Of a stretch of DNA of 47,107 nucleotides, positions 8,081 to 16,484 are shown piece after piece. Source of the DNA: JBOFFC01 sp051648405 (GTDB lineage: Bacteria > Planctomycetota > Planctomycetia > Pirellulales > Lacipirellulaceae). The first letter of the stretch is position 1, and each line of letters starts with the position of its first letter. The notes below the pieces were generated by a model. The model was not told the DNA's origin and did no database searches. It saw nothing but the letters and a program-made list of their open reading frames with translations. The translations under genes and the position numbers were made by a program. The DNA is taken from the NCBI GenBank assembly GCA_051648405.1, contig JBOFFC010000038.1, forward strand, positions 1 to 47,107. Direction: 5' to 3'.

Positions 8081-9265
8081 ATGCCCACCCTCTCTGCGAA
8101 CTTGACCGAGGCGATCGTCACCTTTGTGGTGATCAACGTCGTCGTGGCCGCGATCCTCGGGGGGTGCTCGTACCTGATCCTGCTCGAGCGAAAGCTCTCG
8201 GCGTGGATGCAGGACCGCGTCGGCCCGAACCGAAACGGCCCCTACGGCCTGTTCCAACCGGTGGCGGACGGGTTGAAGTTCCTCTTCAAGGAAGAGGTCA
8301 TCCCCGACCACGCCGACAAGATCCTGTTCGTCTTGGCGCCGTCGATCTCGGTTTTCACGACGCTGCTGGCGCTCGCCGTGGTGCCGTTCGGCCCGGTCGA
8401 GGACGCGCCGTGGTGGTTCCGCTTCATCATCGCGCCGAACATCGACATCGGGGTCGTGTTCATCTTTGCGATCACGAGCCTTGCCGTGTACGGCGTGATC
8501 CTCGGCGGCTGGGCCTCGAACAACAAATACAGCGCGCTCGGCGCCCTGCGGGCGAGCGCCCAGGTGATCAGCTACGAGATCCCGCTGGGGATGTCGCTCG
8601 TCGGGGTGTTCCTGCTCGCCGGCACGGCGAACCTTGAATCGATCCTGGGGCAGCAAGCCGCGGCGGGCATCTCCGGGTGGTGGGTCTGGACCCAACCGCT
8701 GGCGTGCTTGATTTTCTGCACCGCTTCGCTCGCCGAGGCGAACCGCCTGCCGTTCGACCTGTCGGAGTGCGAGCAGGAGCTCGTCGGCGGGTTCCACACC
8801 GAGTACAGCGCGCTCAAGTTTGGGCTCTTTTTCCTGGGCGAGTACACGCACGTCATCACGTCCAGTTTCCTGGTCGTAGTCCTGTTCTTCGGCGGGTGGC
8901 ACTTCCCCTGGATCGCCACCCCGGAGAGCGCGTACTTCGGCAGCGTGCTCGTGAAGCTGCTCGTGCTGCTCAGCAAGGTAATGGTGGTGATCGGCTTCGT
9001 GATGATGATCCGCTGGACGATCCCCCGGTTCCGGTTCGACCAATTGATGGCGCTAGCGTGGAAGGTGCTGGTGCCGCTCGCACTGGCGAATGTGGTCGTC
9101 GTGATGTTCGCTCTGCAGTTCGGCTGGAATCGCTGGTGGCTCACCGTCGCGTCGATCGCGCTGGTGGTCGCGGCGGGACTGATCAGCACGGCGATCACCC
9201 AGGCGGACATCCAACGGCGCCCGGTCGCTTCGTCTCGCCCCTCCCAGCGCCGCGTCGCAACCTGA
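8081..9265 (+). CDS. nuoH: NADH-quinone oxidoreductase subunit H
   Basis: Membrane subunit that links the quinone chamber to the proton-pumping arm. The first transmembrane segment is followed by the family signature ERKLSAWMQDRVGPNRNGP and by GLFQPVADGLKFLFKEE. Further hallmarks are the loop LAEANRLPFDLSECEQELV and FHTEYSALKFGLFFLGEY. About eight membrane helices can be read. I use the ATG at 8081 (394 residues). A GTG at 8042 in the same frame would add 13 polar residues but falls at the edge of a hairpin. The protein is longer than E. coli NuoH (325), mostly through a C-terminal extension. Confidence 0.95.
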   Translation: MPTLSANLTEAIVTFVVINVVVAAILGGCSYLILLERKLSAWMQDRVGPNRNGPYGLFQPVADGLKFLFKEEVIPDHADKILFVLAPSISVFTTLLALAVVPFGPVEDAPWWFRFIIAPNIDIGVVFIFAITSLAVYGVILGGWASNNKYSALGALRASAQVISYEIPLGMSLVGVFLLAGTANLESILGQQAAAGISGWWVWTQPLACLIFCTASLAEANRLPFDLSECEQELVGGFHTEYSALKFGLFFLGEYTHVITSSFLVVVLFFGGWHFPWIATPESAYFGSVLVKLLVLLSKVMVVIGFVMMIRWTIPRFRFDQLMALAWKVLVPLALANVVVVMFALQFGWNRWWLTVASIALVVAAGLISTAITQADIQRRPVASSRPSQRRVAT

Positions 9266-9291
9266 GTTCCCCCCGCACGGGGATCGTAACG

Positions 9292-9951
9292 ATGATCGAC
9301 CACGAGAAAGACGTCGCCTGGATCGAACAGCCCGAAGTGGGCTTCTGGGACGCCACGCTTCTGCCGGCGATCCTGTCGGGGCTGAAGACGACCTTCAACC
9401 ACGTCGTCGCCCACAAGACGGTCACGAAGCAGTACCCGGAGGTGAAGCCCGATCTGCCGCTGCACTACCGCGGCGTCCACCGGCTCAACCGCGACGAGCA
9501 AGGCCGCGTCAAATGTGTCGCCTGTATGCTCTGCGCGACGGCCTGCCCGGCGCGGTGCATCGCGATCGAAGCGGCTCCGGCCCCTCCCGACTGGCCGGAC
9601 CGCGACAAGTTCCCGGCGACTTTCGTCCTCGACGAGCTCCGCTGCATCTACTGCGGGATGTGCGAAGAGGCCTGCCCCGTCGATGCGATCGAGCTGACGC
9701 ACATCTACGACCTGACCGGCGAGTCGCGGGCCGACCTGATGTACGACCGCGAGAAACTCCTCGCGGTGTTCGACGAGACGAAGGACAACCCGAAGGACCC
9801 GGTTCGGACGGCCCGCGGGGCCCTCGGGCCCGCCGCCGTGTTCCCCGACCTGCCGACGGTGGGCCCCGCAACGGCGGTCCAATCGACCGACCGGTCGGCG
9901 GGCCTCGACTCGCCGGGCGTGATCCGTCCTACTGTCGCGCCCCGCGACTAG
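9292..9951 (+). CDS. nuoI: NADH-quinone oxidoreductase subunit I
   Basis: Ferredoxin-like subunit carrying [4Fe-4S] clusters N6a and N6b, passing electrons to NuoB. Both eight-iron motifs are intact: CVACMLCATACPARC and CIYCGMCEEACPVDA. The frame is open far upstream, but the ATG at 9292 (MIDHEKDVAW) gives a normal 219-residue protein. An amphipathic N-terminal part precedes the clusters. The last 50 residues are alanine- and proline-rich and are not part of the core fold. Confidence 0.96.
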   Translation: MIDHEKDVAWIEQPEVGFWDATLLPAILSGLKTTFNHVVAHKTVTKQYPEVKPDLPLHYRGVHRLNRDEQGRVKCVACMLCATACPARCIAIEAAPAPPDWPDRDKFPATFVLDELRCIYCGMCEEACPVDAIELTHIYDLTGESRADLMYDREKLLAVFDETKDNPKDPVRTARGALGPAAVFPDLPTVGPATAVQSTDRSAGLDSPGVIRPTVAPRD

Positions 9952-10028
9952 TTCGCTGCCGCACTGCTCCGCCGCCGAAAAGCTCCACCGCCGCGCTGTT
10001 TCGCCCTCCCTGCGACCTTCGCCCCTTG

Positions 10029-10754
10029 ATGGCCTTACCGTCCGACAACGTGTTGATCGTGGTGTTCGTCGCCACCGCGGCGGTCGGGCTTTGGCTCGCG
10101 ATGGCGCAGCGGCGGTACCAGACTAGGTACCTCGGCGTGGCGATCGCGACCGCCGCGCTGCTGGGTGTGCTGACGCCCTTCGACGCCCCCGGGGGAGAGC
10201 TGGTCGAGCAGGTCCAATTCTGGCTCTACGGCGCCTGCGCGATCGCCGGCGGCGTCTCGATGATCGCCTCCCGCGACCCGGTGCACGGCGCACTTTGGTT
10301 CGCCGTCGCGACGCTCGCCGTCTGCGGGCTGTTCCTGCTTCAGTCGGCGCCGTTCCTGGCCGCCGCCACGGTGATCGTTTACGCGGGGGCGATCATCGTG
10401 ACGTTCCTGTTCGTGATCATGCTCGCCCAGCAGAACGGCGTCGCGGCCTACGACCGCAATCCTCGAAGGCCGACGCTCGCCATCGCCGTCTCCGCGGTGA
10501 TCTTGGGGACCTTGTTGGCGGCCCTCTACGACCTGCACCGCGACGGCGGCGTCGGCGTGTCGCCCAAGGCTGTCGCGGCGAGCACGCCGCCCGCGCCCGG
10601 CGCCCCACCGGAAAAGCTCGGCGCCGTCCACGCGCTCGGCCGGTCGTTGTTCGTCGATCACTTGCTCGCGGTCGAGCTCGGCGGCACGCTCCTCTTGGTC
10701 GCGACCGCGGGGGCGATCCTGCTCGCGCCGCGGAGGGCGAGCGGCACGCTATGA
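10029..10754 (+). CDS. nuoJ: NADH-quinone oxidoreductase subunit J
   Basis: Membrane subunit of the proton-pumping arm with five expected helices. The 241-residue product starts at ATG 10029 (MALPSDNVLIVV). The conserved helix region VIVYAGAIIVTFLFVIMLAQ, which contains the flexible helix linked to coupling, is clear, as is DPVHGALWF before it. A loop rich in Ala and Pro (around residues 175-200) precedes the last helix and makes it longer than E. coli NuoJ (184). Its stop overlaps the nuoK start (ATGA), implying translational coupling. Confidence 0.94.
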   Translation: MALPSDNVLIVVFVATAAVGLWLAMAQRRYQTRYLGVAIATAALLGVLTPFDAPGGELVEQVQFWLYGACAIAGGVSMIASRDPVHGALWFAVATLAVCGLFLLQSAPFLAAATVIVYAGAIIVTFLFVIMLAQQNGVAAYDRNPRRPTLAIAVSAVILGTLLAALYDLHRDGGVGVSPKAVAASTPPAPGAPPEKLGAVHALGRSLFVDHLLAVELGGTLLLVATAGAILLAPRRASGTL

Positions 10755-11290
10755 GCAACACGCACGACGCCTATCTGGCCCTCGGGGCCGTCCTGTTCGT
10801 GGTCGGCGCGCTCGGCTTTGTTTGCCGGCGCAACCTGATCCTGATGCTCCTTTGCTCGGAGCTGATGCTGCACGGCGTGTCGGTAACGCTGCTGGCGTTC
10901 GGTAGGACCCACGGCTCGTCGGACGGGCAGGCGTTCACGATCTTCGTCCTGACGGTCGCGGCCTGCGAAGCGGGGATCGGGCTCGCGTTGGTGCTCTCGC
11001 TCTACCACGGCGCCAAGACGCTCGACGTTTCGATCTGGAGCGCGCTGCGCGAGGCGGGGGTCGATCAGCCCGAGGAAGAGTTCGAGGCCCTCCCCCCCGA
11101 CGACGAGCAGTTGTCGCACGAGTTCCCCTCGCTCACCCCGGCGGGCGTCCGCCCCACGATCGACGCCGACGCCCCGCTCGACGGGCAGGTCTGGCCCGAC
11201 GAAGGGGACTACGGCCTCCCCACGATGTTCCGCTACGGCCCCAAGTCCGACACGCAGCCCAAGTCCGAAACGCAGGAAGTCGCCCGCTAG
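10751..11290 (+). CDS. nuoK: NADH-quinone oxidoreductase subunit K with long C-terminal tail
   Basis: Smallest antiporter-like membrane subunit, three helices. The core has the two glutamates needed for proton translocation, Glu37 (CSELMLHGV) and Glu73 (ACEAGIGLAL), matching Glu36 and Glu72 of E. coli. The core ends near residue 103. The protein then continues for about 75 residues with an acidic, proline-rich tail ending PKSDTQPKSETQEVAR, giving 179 residues against the usual 100 or so. The tail is in frame, has no stop and no recognised domain, and should lie on one face of the membrane. Confidence 0.94.
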   Translation: MSNTHDAYLALGAVLFVVGALGFVCRRNLILMLLCSELMLHGVSVTLLAFGRTHGSSDGQAFTIFVLTVAACEAGIGLALVLSLYHGAKTLDVSIWSALREAGVDQPEEEFEALPPDDEQLSHEFPSLTPAGVRPTIDADAPLDGQVWPDEGDYGLPTMFRYGPKSDTQPKSETQEVAR

Positions 11291-11323
11291 GCTTCGCCCC
11301 GTCCGCGTCTTCCCTCGCGACCC

Positions 11324-13324
11324 ATGCCCGAACGTTCCGCCGAAATCCTGCTCTGGCTCGTGCCGCTGGCGCCACTCGTGGCGGCGGTGCTGATCGCGCT
11401 CGTCGGCAAGCCGCTGCTCCGTGGGGCAAGCCACTGGCCGTGCTGCTTGGGGTTCGCCATCTCGTGCGCGGCCTCCTGGGCGCTCTTCGCCGCGGTCGTC
11501 CCGAGCGGCTTCGGTGACGGCGGGTCAAAGCCCGCGCTCGCCGCTGGCTACACGTTCCTCGACGTCGGCGGGATCGACGTGTCGATCGCCCTGCGGGCCG
11601 ACGCGATGGCCGCGCTGATGCTGGTGATGATCACGTCGGTCAGCACGCTCGTCGCGGTGTTCGCCTCGGGCTACATGCGTGGCGACGCGGGCTACGCCCG
11701 GTTCTTCGCCGTGGTGTCGCTGTTCGTGTTCTCGATGTGCATGCTCGTTCTGGCGGGGAACTTCGTCCAGCTCTTCGTGTTCTGGGAAGGGGTCGGCCTC
11801 TGCAGCTACCTGCTGATCGGCTACTGGTTCCGCAAACCCGAAGCGGCGGCGGCCGCGACCAAGGCGTTCATCGTCAACCGGGTGGGCGACTTCTTTCTGC
11901 TCGTTGGGCTGTTCCTGATCTCGACGACGTTCGGCTCGCTGGCGTTCGACGACGTCCTGTTCGACTCCGCGCGGATCGCCAGCGTCGCGGCCGAGAACCC
12001 GACCGCAATCACGATGATCTGCGCCTGCCTGCTCCTCGGTGCGATGGGCAAGAGCGCGCAGTTTCCGCTGCACGTGTGGCTCCCCGACGCGATGGAGGGT
12101 CCTACGCCGGTCAGCGCGCTGATCCACGCCGCGACGATGGTCACGGCGGGGGTGTACCTCGTCGCGCGATCGACGCCGCTGTTCGTCCACGCGCCGGAGG
12201 TGCAGCTCGTCGTCGCCGGAGTCGGCGCCGTCACCGCGCTGCTCGCGGCGCTGATCGCGCTCACGCAGAACGACCTCAAACGCGTCCTGGCGTACTCGAC
12301 GGTCAGCCAGCTCGGTTACATGTTCATGGCGCTCGGGGCCGGCGCCGCGGGGAACGACCTCGCCGTCGCCGGGGCGACGGCCGCGATCTTTCATCTCGTG
12401 ACGCACGGCTGCTTCAAGGCGCTGTTGTTCCTGTCCGCCGGGAGCGTCATGCACTCGATGGGGGACGTGATCGACATGCGGCGATTCGGCGGCCTGCGGT
12501 CGGTGCTGCCGGTGACGCACCTCGCGTTCCTGGCCGGGGCGCTGGCGCTCGCCGGGGCGCCGCTGATGGCGGGCTTCTGGAGCAAGGACGAGGTCCTCGC
12601 GACCCTGTCGCGGGCCTCCGCGCACGCCGAGCACGGCGCCTTCTTCCGCGGCGTGTTCTGGGTCGCGGTCGTGACCGCGTTCCTGACGGCGTTCTACACG
12701 TTCCGCGCGTACTTCCTGACGTTCTGGGGCGAGGTCCGCCTGCCGACCGAGGCGGGAGACCACCCCCACGACGCCCCGCCGTCGATGGCGTGGCCGCTGC
12801 GGGTGCTGGCGGTCTCGGCGGTGGTGGTCGGCGCGATCGGGGCCATCAACCATTCCTTCGCTCGCTACATGGAGCGGACCCCGGGGATCGAGTCGCTCGC
12901 CGCGTCGTCCCACGCGGAAGGGCATGGCGCGGAGCACGGCTTCAACCTGGGCCTCATGGCGGGGAGCTCGGTCGTCGCGATCGCGGGGATCGGCATGGCC
13001 TACTTGCTGTGCGGCGGGGCGCCTTCAACCGGTCAGAGCGGCGTGCCGGGGGTGGCTGTGCTCAGGGCGCTCTCCGAGAACCGCTTCTACTGCGACGAGC
13101 TGTACGAGCTCGCCGTCGTTCGCCCGCTCCGCTGGCTGGCGGCGGCCTCCTCGCTGTTCGACCGATACGTCGTCGATCGCCTCGCGAGCGCGATCGGCTC
13201 GACCCCCCGTGTGCTGGGGGAGCTCCCCCGTGTGTTCCACCACGGCGAGGCGTCGGGGTACGCCCTACTGATGTGGGGCGGCGTGCTGCTGTACGTGCTC
13301 GTGACCTGGCGATCGCTCCAGTGA
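11324..13324 (+). CDS. nuoL: NADH-quinone oxidoreductase subunit L
   Basis: Largest antiporter-like proton-pumping subunit, with the lateral helix at its C-terminus. The 666-residue length is normal. Visible landmarks are FVFWEGVGLCSYLLIGYW (conserved Glu of helix 5), the lysine-bearing LGAMGKSAQFPLHVWLPDAMEG segment, PVSALIHAATMVTAGVYL, and LTQNDLKRVLAYSTVSQLGYM. More than twelve hydrophobic helices can be read. It follows nuoK by 33 bases. Confidence 0.97.
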   Translation: MPERSAEILLWLVPLAPLVAAVLIALVGKPLLRGASHWPCCLGFAISCAASWALFAAVVPSGFGDGGSKPALAAGYTFLDVGGIDVSIALRADAMAALMLVMITSVSTLVAVFASGYMRGDAGYARFFAVVSLFVFSMCMLVLAGNFVQLFVFWEGVGLCSYLLIGYWFRKPEAAAAATKAFIVNRVGDFFLLVGLFLISTTFGSLAFDDVLFDSARIASVAAENPTAITMICACLLLGAMGKSAQFPLHVWLPDAMEGPTPVSALIHAATMVTAGVYLVARSTPLFVHAPEVQLVVAGVGAVTALLAALIALTQNDLKRVLAYSTVSQLGYMFMALGAGAAGNDLAVAGATAAIFHLVTHGCFKALLFLSAGSVMHSMGDVIDMRRFGGLRSVLPVTHLAFLAGALALAGAPLMAGFWSKDEVLATLSRASAHAEHGAFFRGVFWVAVVTAFLTAFYTFRAYFLTFWGEVRLPTEAGDHPHDAPPSMAWPLRVLAVSAVVVGAIGAINHSFARYMERTPGIESLAASSHAEGHGAEHGFNLGLMAGSSVVAIAGIGMAYLLCGGAPSTGQSGVPGVAVLRALSENRFYCDELYELAVVRPLRWLAAASSLFDRYVVDRLASAIGSTPRVLGELPRVFHHGEASGYALLMWGGVLLYVLVTWRSLQ

Positions 13325-13394
13325 TCCGCGAACGCGGGCGATTCGACCCGCGTTACCCGGCGTTCCCGTTTCCTTCCTTCCTTCGAACATCGGC

Positions 13395-14990
13395 ATGACG
13401 ACGCTCTTGCTGACGATGCTCGTCTTGCCGTTTGCGACGGCGTTGACGCTCGTCTTGCTCGCCCCGCCGCTCGCTTCCACCCGGGCGATCGCGCTCGGCG
13501 GGGCGCTGGCCACCGGGGTGACTGCGGTCGCGCTGGCGTCGTCGTTGTTCGAGGCCCCCCCCGTTGCGAAGAGCACGGCGCCCCTCGCGCCGCGGGTCCT
13601 CTACGAGGCCGAGTGGTTCCGGTACGACGTCGAAGGCGCCGCGCCCGTCCGCGTGAGCCTGCTGCTCGGGATCGACGGGGTGGGGATGGCGCTCGCGCTC
13701 GCCACGGCGCTCGTCACGGTGTCGTGCGTCCTGGCGTCGTGGCACTCGAGCCCGGCCCGTGCGCAGTGGTTCTACGCGGCGCTGCTGTCGCTCGAAGGGG
13801 CCACGATTGGCCAGTTCTTGGCCTTCGACCTGGTCTCGTTCTACGTCTTCTTCGAGTTCACCCTGATCCCCGTGTTCTTTCTGCTCGCTCTGTGGGGAGG
13901 CGCCGAGGGCCGCGCCGCTGCGACGCGGGCCTTCGTGTTCTTGTTCACCGCCAGCGTGTTCACGCTCTGCGGGCTGGCGTTGCTCACCGCGAGCGTCGCC
14001 GCCGACGGCCTCGCGACGCCGTGCTCGATCCCGGCGATCGCCACGTGGTTGCAAACACACCCGCTCGACCGCACGACGGAAATCGCGGTGCTCCTGCTGG
14101 TGCTCGTTGGGCTGCTCGCGAAGACCCCCGCTACGCCGCTGCACACGTGGCTCCCGCAGGCCCACGCCGTTGCGCCGACGGCCGCCAATGCGCTCTTCGC
14201 CGGGGCGCTGCTGAAGCCGTTCGGCCTGCTGCGCCTTTGCTTGCCGCTGTTCCCCGTCGCGTGCACAGAGGTCGGGCTTCCGCTCGTCGGAGCGCTGTCG
14301 GCGGTCGCCGTCGTGTACGGCTCGTTGTGCGCCCTCGCGCAGACCGATCTGAAGAAGCTCCTCGCCTACAGCAGCGTCGCCCACATGGGCGCCTGCACGC
14401 TGGGCCTCTTCGCCCTGAACATCGAGGGGCTTTCGGGGGGTGTCGTGCTGATGGTCGCCCACGGGCTCGCGACGGCGGGACTGTTCCTGTTGATCGGCGC
14501 GCTCTGCGACCGCTACGGTGTGCGCGAGATCAGCGCGTTCGGCGGGCTGGCCGCACGGATGCCGCTGTTCGGCGTGCTGCTCGTCACGCTGACGATGGCC
14601 AGCATCGGGCTGCCGGGGCTTGTTGTGTTCGCCGGCGAGCTGCTCGCGATCCTCGGGATGTTCAAGACCAGCCCCGTGTTCGCGGCCGCCGCGGCGACGG
14701 GGGTCGTCCTTGGCGCCTGGTACTTGTTGTCGATGGTCGCGCGGATCGCGTTCGGCCCGCTCAAGGAACCAGCGACTCCGAATGGAATTGCGCGGGACCT
14801 CCGACTTCCCGAACTCGTCGCCGTGGCCTCGCTCGCCGCAGCCTGCCTGTGGTTGGGCGTTCGGCCGCAGCCGCTGATCGACTGCATCCGCCCCGACCTG
14901 GAACGCGTCGCGGCCCTGTACGCCGACGAGCGCGACGTTCCCGAGGTCGCGCTCGCCCCCAAACACCTGCCCGCGGCGCGGACCCGATGA
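13395..14990 (+). CDS. nuoM: NADH-quinone oxidoreductase subunit M
   Basis: Second antiporter-like subunit of the pumping arm. Landmarks are FYVFFEFTLIPVFFLLALWG (conserved Glu), LAKTPATPLHTWLPQAHAVA (conserved Lys and channel residues) and LAQTDLKKLLAYSSVAHMG. The 531-residue length is normal. It sits 70 bases after nuoL and ends four bases before the nuoN start, so M and N are tightly linked. Confidence 0.96.
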   Translation: MTTLLLTMLVLPFATALTLVLLAPPLASTRAIALGGALATGVTAVALASSLFEAPPVAKSTAPLAPRVLYEAEWFRYDVEGAAPVRVSLLLGIDGVGMALALATALVTVSCVLASWHSSPARAQWFYAALLSLEGATIGQFLAFDLVSFYVFFEFTLIPVFFLLALWGGAEGRAAATRAFVFLFTASVFTLCGLALLTASVAADGLATPCSIPAIATWLQTHPLDRTTEIAVLLLVLVGLLAKTPATPLHTWLPQAHAVAPTAANALFAGALLKPFGLLRLCLPLFPVACTEVGLPLVGALSAVAVVYGSLCALAQTDLKKLLAYSSVAHMGACTLGLFALNIEGLSGGVVLMVAHGLATAGLFLLIGALCDRYGVREISAFGGLAARMPLFGVLLVTLTMASIGLPGLVVFAGELLAILGMFKTSPVFAAAAATGVVLGAWYLLSMVARIAFGPLKEPATPNGIARDLRLPELVAVASLAAACLWLGVRPQPLIDCIRPDLERVAALYADERDVPEVALAPKHLPAARTR

Positions 14991-14994
14991 CGCC

Positions 14995-16473
14995 ATGCAA
15001 TTAACGTTCGAACAAGCTTCCGCCGCCGTCCAGGCGATCGCCCCCGAGGCGATCTTAATCGCGACCGTCTGCGCGATGATCCTGCTCGGCCCGTTCGTCG
15101 CCGCTCCCGGCGCGCGCGGCGTGCGGGAACGGTGGACCGTCGTCTCGCTGCTGGCCTTCGCGGCCGCCTGGTGGGTCAGTTTGACCCAGGACTCTCCTGG
15201 GGCCGGGCCGTTCGTTGCCGATAACCTGGCCGAGTTCGTCCGCATGCTGACGCTGGCGCTCGGCCCGCTGCTGATCCTGATGGTGACGCGGCACGCCCCC
15301 ACGGCCGACTCGGCCGAGGCGCACGCCTGCGTGCTCGCGCTGCTCGCGGGGGTGAACCTCGTGGCGTTGTCGTCCAACCTTGTGGGATTGTTCCTGGCGC
15401 TCGAACTCGTCAGCGTGCCGACCTACGTGTTGCTCTACTTGCCGCGTCGCGACGCGTTCATGCAAGAGGCGACGATCAAGTACTTCTTGCTCAGCGTGGT
15501 GTCGTCCGCCGTGACTCTGTTCGGCATCAGTTGGCTGTACGGCGCCGGCGGGACGGCCGACCTCGCCGGGATTGCCGCACGGATCGCCGCCGACGACTCC
15601 GGCAGCGTGGCGAAGTTCGCCACGATCGGCGCCGCGATCGCAGGCGTCGGGCTCTGCTTCCGGCTCGCGGCGTTCCCGTTCCACGTCTACGCCCCGGACG
15701 TTTTCCAAGGGGTTAACGGCCCCAGCGCCGCGATGCTGTCGGTCGTGCCGAAGATCGCCGGTTTCGTGGCGATGGCCCGGCTGCTCCCCCTGGCCGCAGG
15801 GACTTCCGAGCTGTCTGACTTCGCGCTGCCCGAGTCGCTCCAGTCGCCGCTCGCGATGGTCGCGATCACGACGATGTGTGTCGGCAATTTCCTCGCCCTG
15901 CGGCAGACGCACCTGCACCGCCTGCTCGCCTACTCGAGCATCGCGCAGTCGGGCTACATGCTGGTGGCCCTCGTGGCGGGGGGACACGGCCCGTTGCTGG
16001 GGGGGATCGGCGCGCTCTGGTTCTACATGGCGGTCTACGGCGTGACGACGATGGGCTTGTTCGCGCTGCTCGCCGCGGCGGGGCGCGAGCGGCCGATCGA
16101 GCAGTCCTCGCAGCTCGCCGGCCTAAGCCGGACTCACCCCTGGATCGCTGTCTGCCTCGCCATCTGCCTGTTCAGTCTGACGGGCCTGCCGCCGACGGCC
16201 GGGCTCACCGGCAAGTGGCAGATCTTCCTCGCGGCGTTCGCGAGCGAGAGCGCGTGGGGGCGTGTGCTCGCCGCTACGCTGGCGATCAACACCGCGGTCG
16301 CCGCCTGCTACTACCTGCGGCTGGTGGCGATCATGGTGCTCGACCCGGCGCCGACGGCCCGGCCGAGTCGGCTGCGACTGGCGCCGGCGATCGGCGGGGC
16401 GCTCTGCGCCGCGGCGGCGGTCGGCGTCTTCTTTTCGCCGCAGTGGCTGCTCGACCTCGCGCAAGGGCTTTAG
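14995..16473 (+). CDS. nuoN: NADH-quinone oxidoreductase subunit N
   Basis: Third antiporter-like subunit and last gene of the operon. The 492-residue membrane protein contains the family segments LFLALELVSVPTYVLLYLPR (conserved Glu), FRLAAFPFHVYAPDVFQG, ALRQTHLHRLLAYSSIAQSG and LTGLPPTAGLTGKW. The usual lysine of the first channel segment reads as LCFRLAAFPFH, with Arg in its place. It ends 11 bases before the convergent mmsA gene, and I see no strong terminator in that gap. Confidence 0.96.
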   Translation: MQLTFEQASAAVQAIAPEAILIATVCAMILLGPFVAAPGARGVRERWTVVSLLAFAAAWWVSLTQDSPGAGPFVADNLAEFVRMLTLALGPLLILMVTRHAPTADSAEAHACVLALLAGVNLVALSSNLVGLFLALELVSVPTYVLLYLPRRDAFMQEATIKYFLLSVVSSAVTLFGISWLYGAGGTADLAGIAARIAADDSGSVAKFATIGAAIAGVGLCFRLAAFPFHVYAPDVFQGVNGPSAAMLSVVPKIAGFVAMARLLPLAAGTSELSDFALPESLQSPLAMVAITTMCVGNFLALRQTHLHRLLAYSSIAQSGYMLVALVAGGHGPLLGGIGALWFYMAVYGVTTMGLFALLAAAGRERPIEQSSQLAGLSRTHPWIAVCLAICLFSLTGLPPTAGLTGKWQIFLAAFASESAWGRVLAATLAINTAVAACYYLRLVAIMVLDPAPTARPSRLRLAPAIGGALCAAAAVGVFFSPQWLLDLAQGL

Positions 16474-16484
16474 CGTCGGGGCGA

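Noticed and set aside
11525..12937. A 470-codon minus-strand frame opposite nuoL
   Set aside because: It has Arg/His/Asp-rich shadow composition, no motif, and the plus strand encodes NuoL with full conservation.
13353..15377. A 674-codon minus-strand frame opposite nuoM and nuoN
   Set aside because: It is dominated by Arg, Gln, Glu and Gly-rich shadow sequence and overlaps conserved membrane genes on the other strand.
16474..16484. A terminator between nuoN and mmsA
   Set aside because: The gap is 11 bases and no stable hairpin can be drawn there or in the adjoining gene ends.
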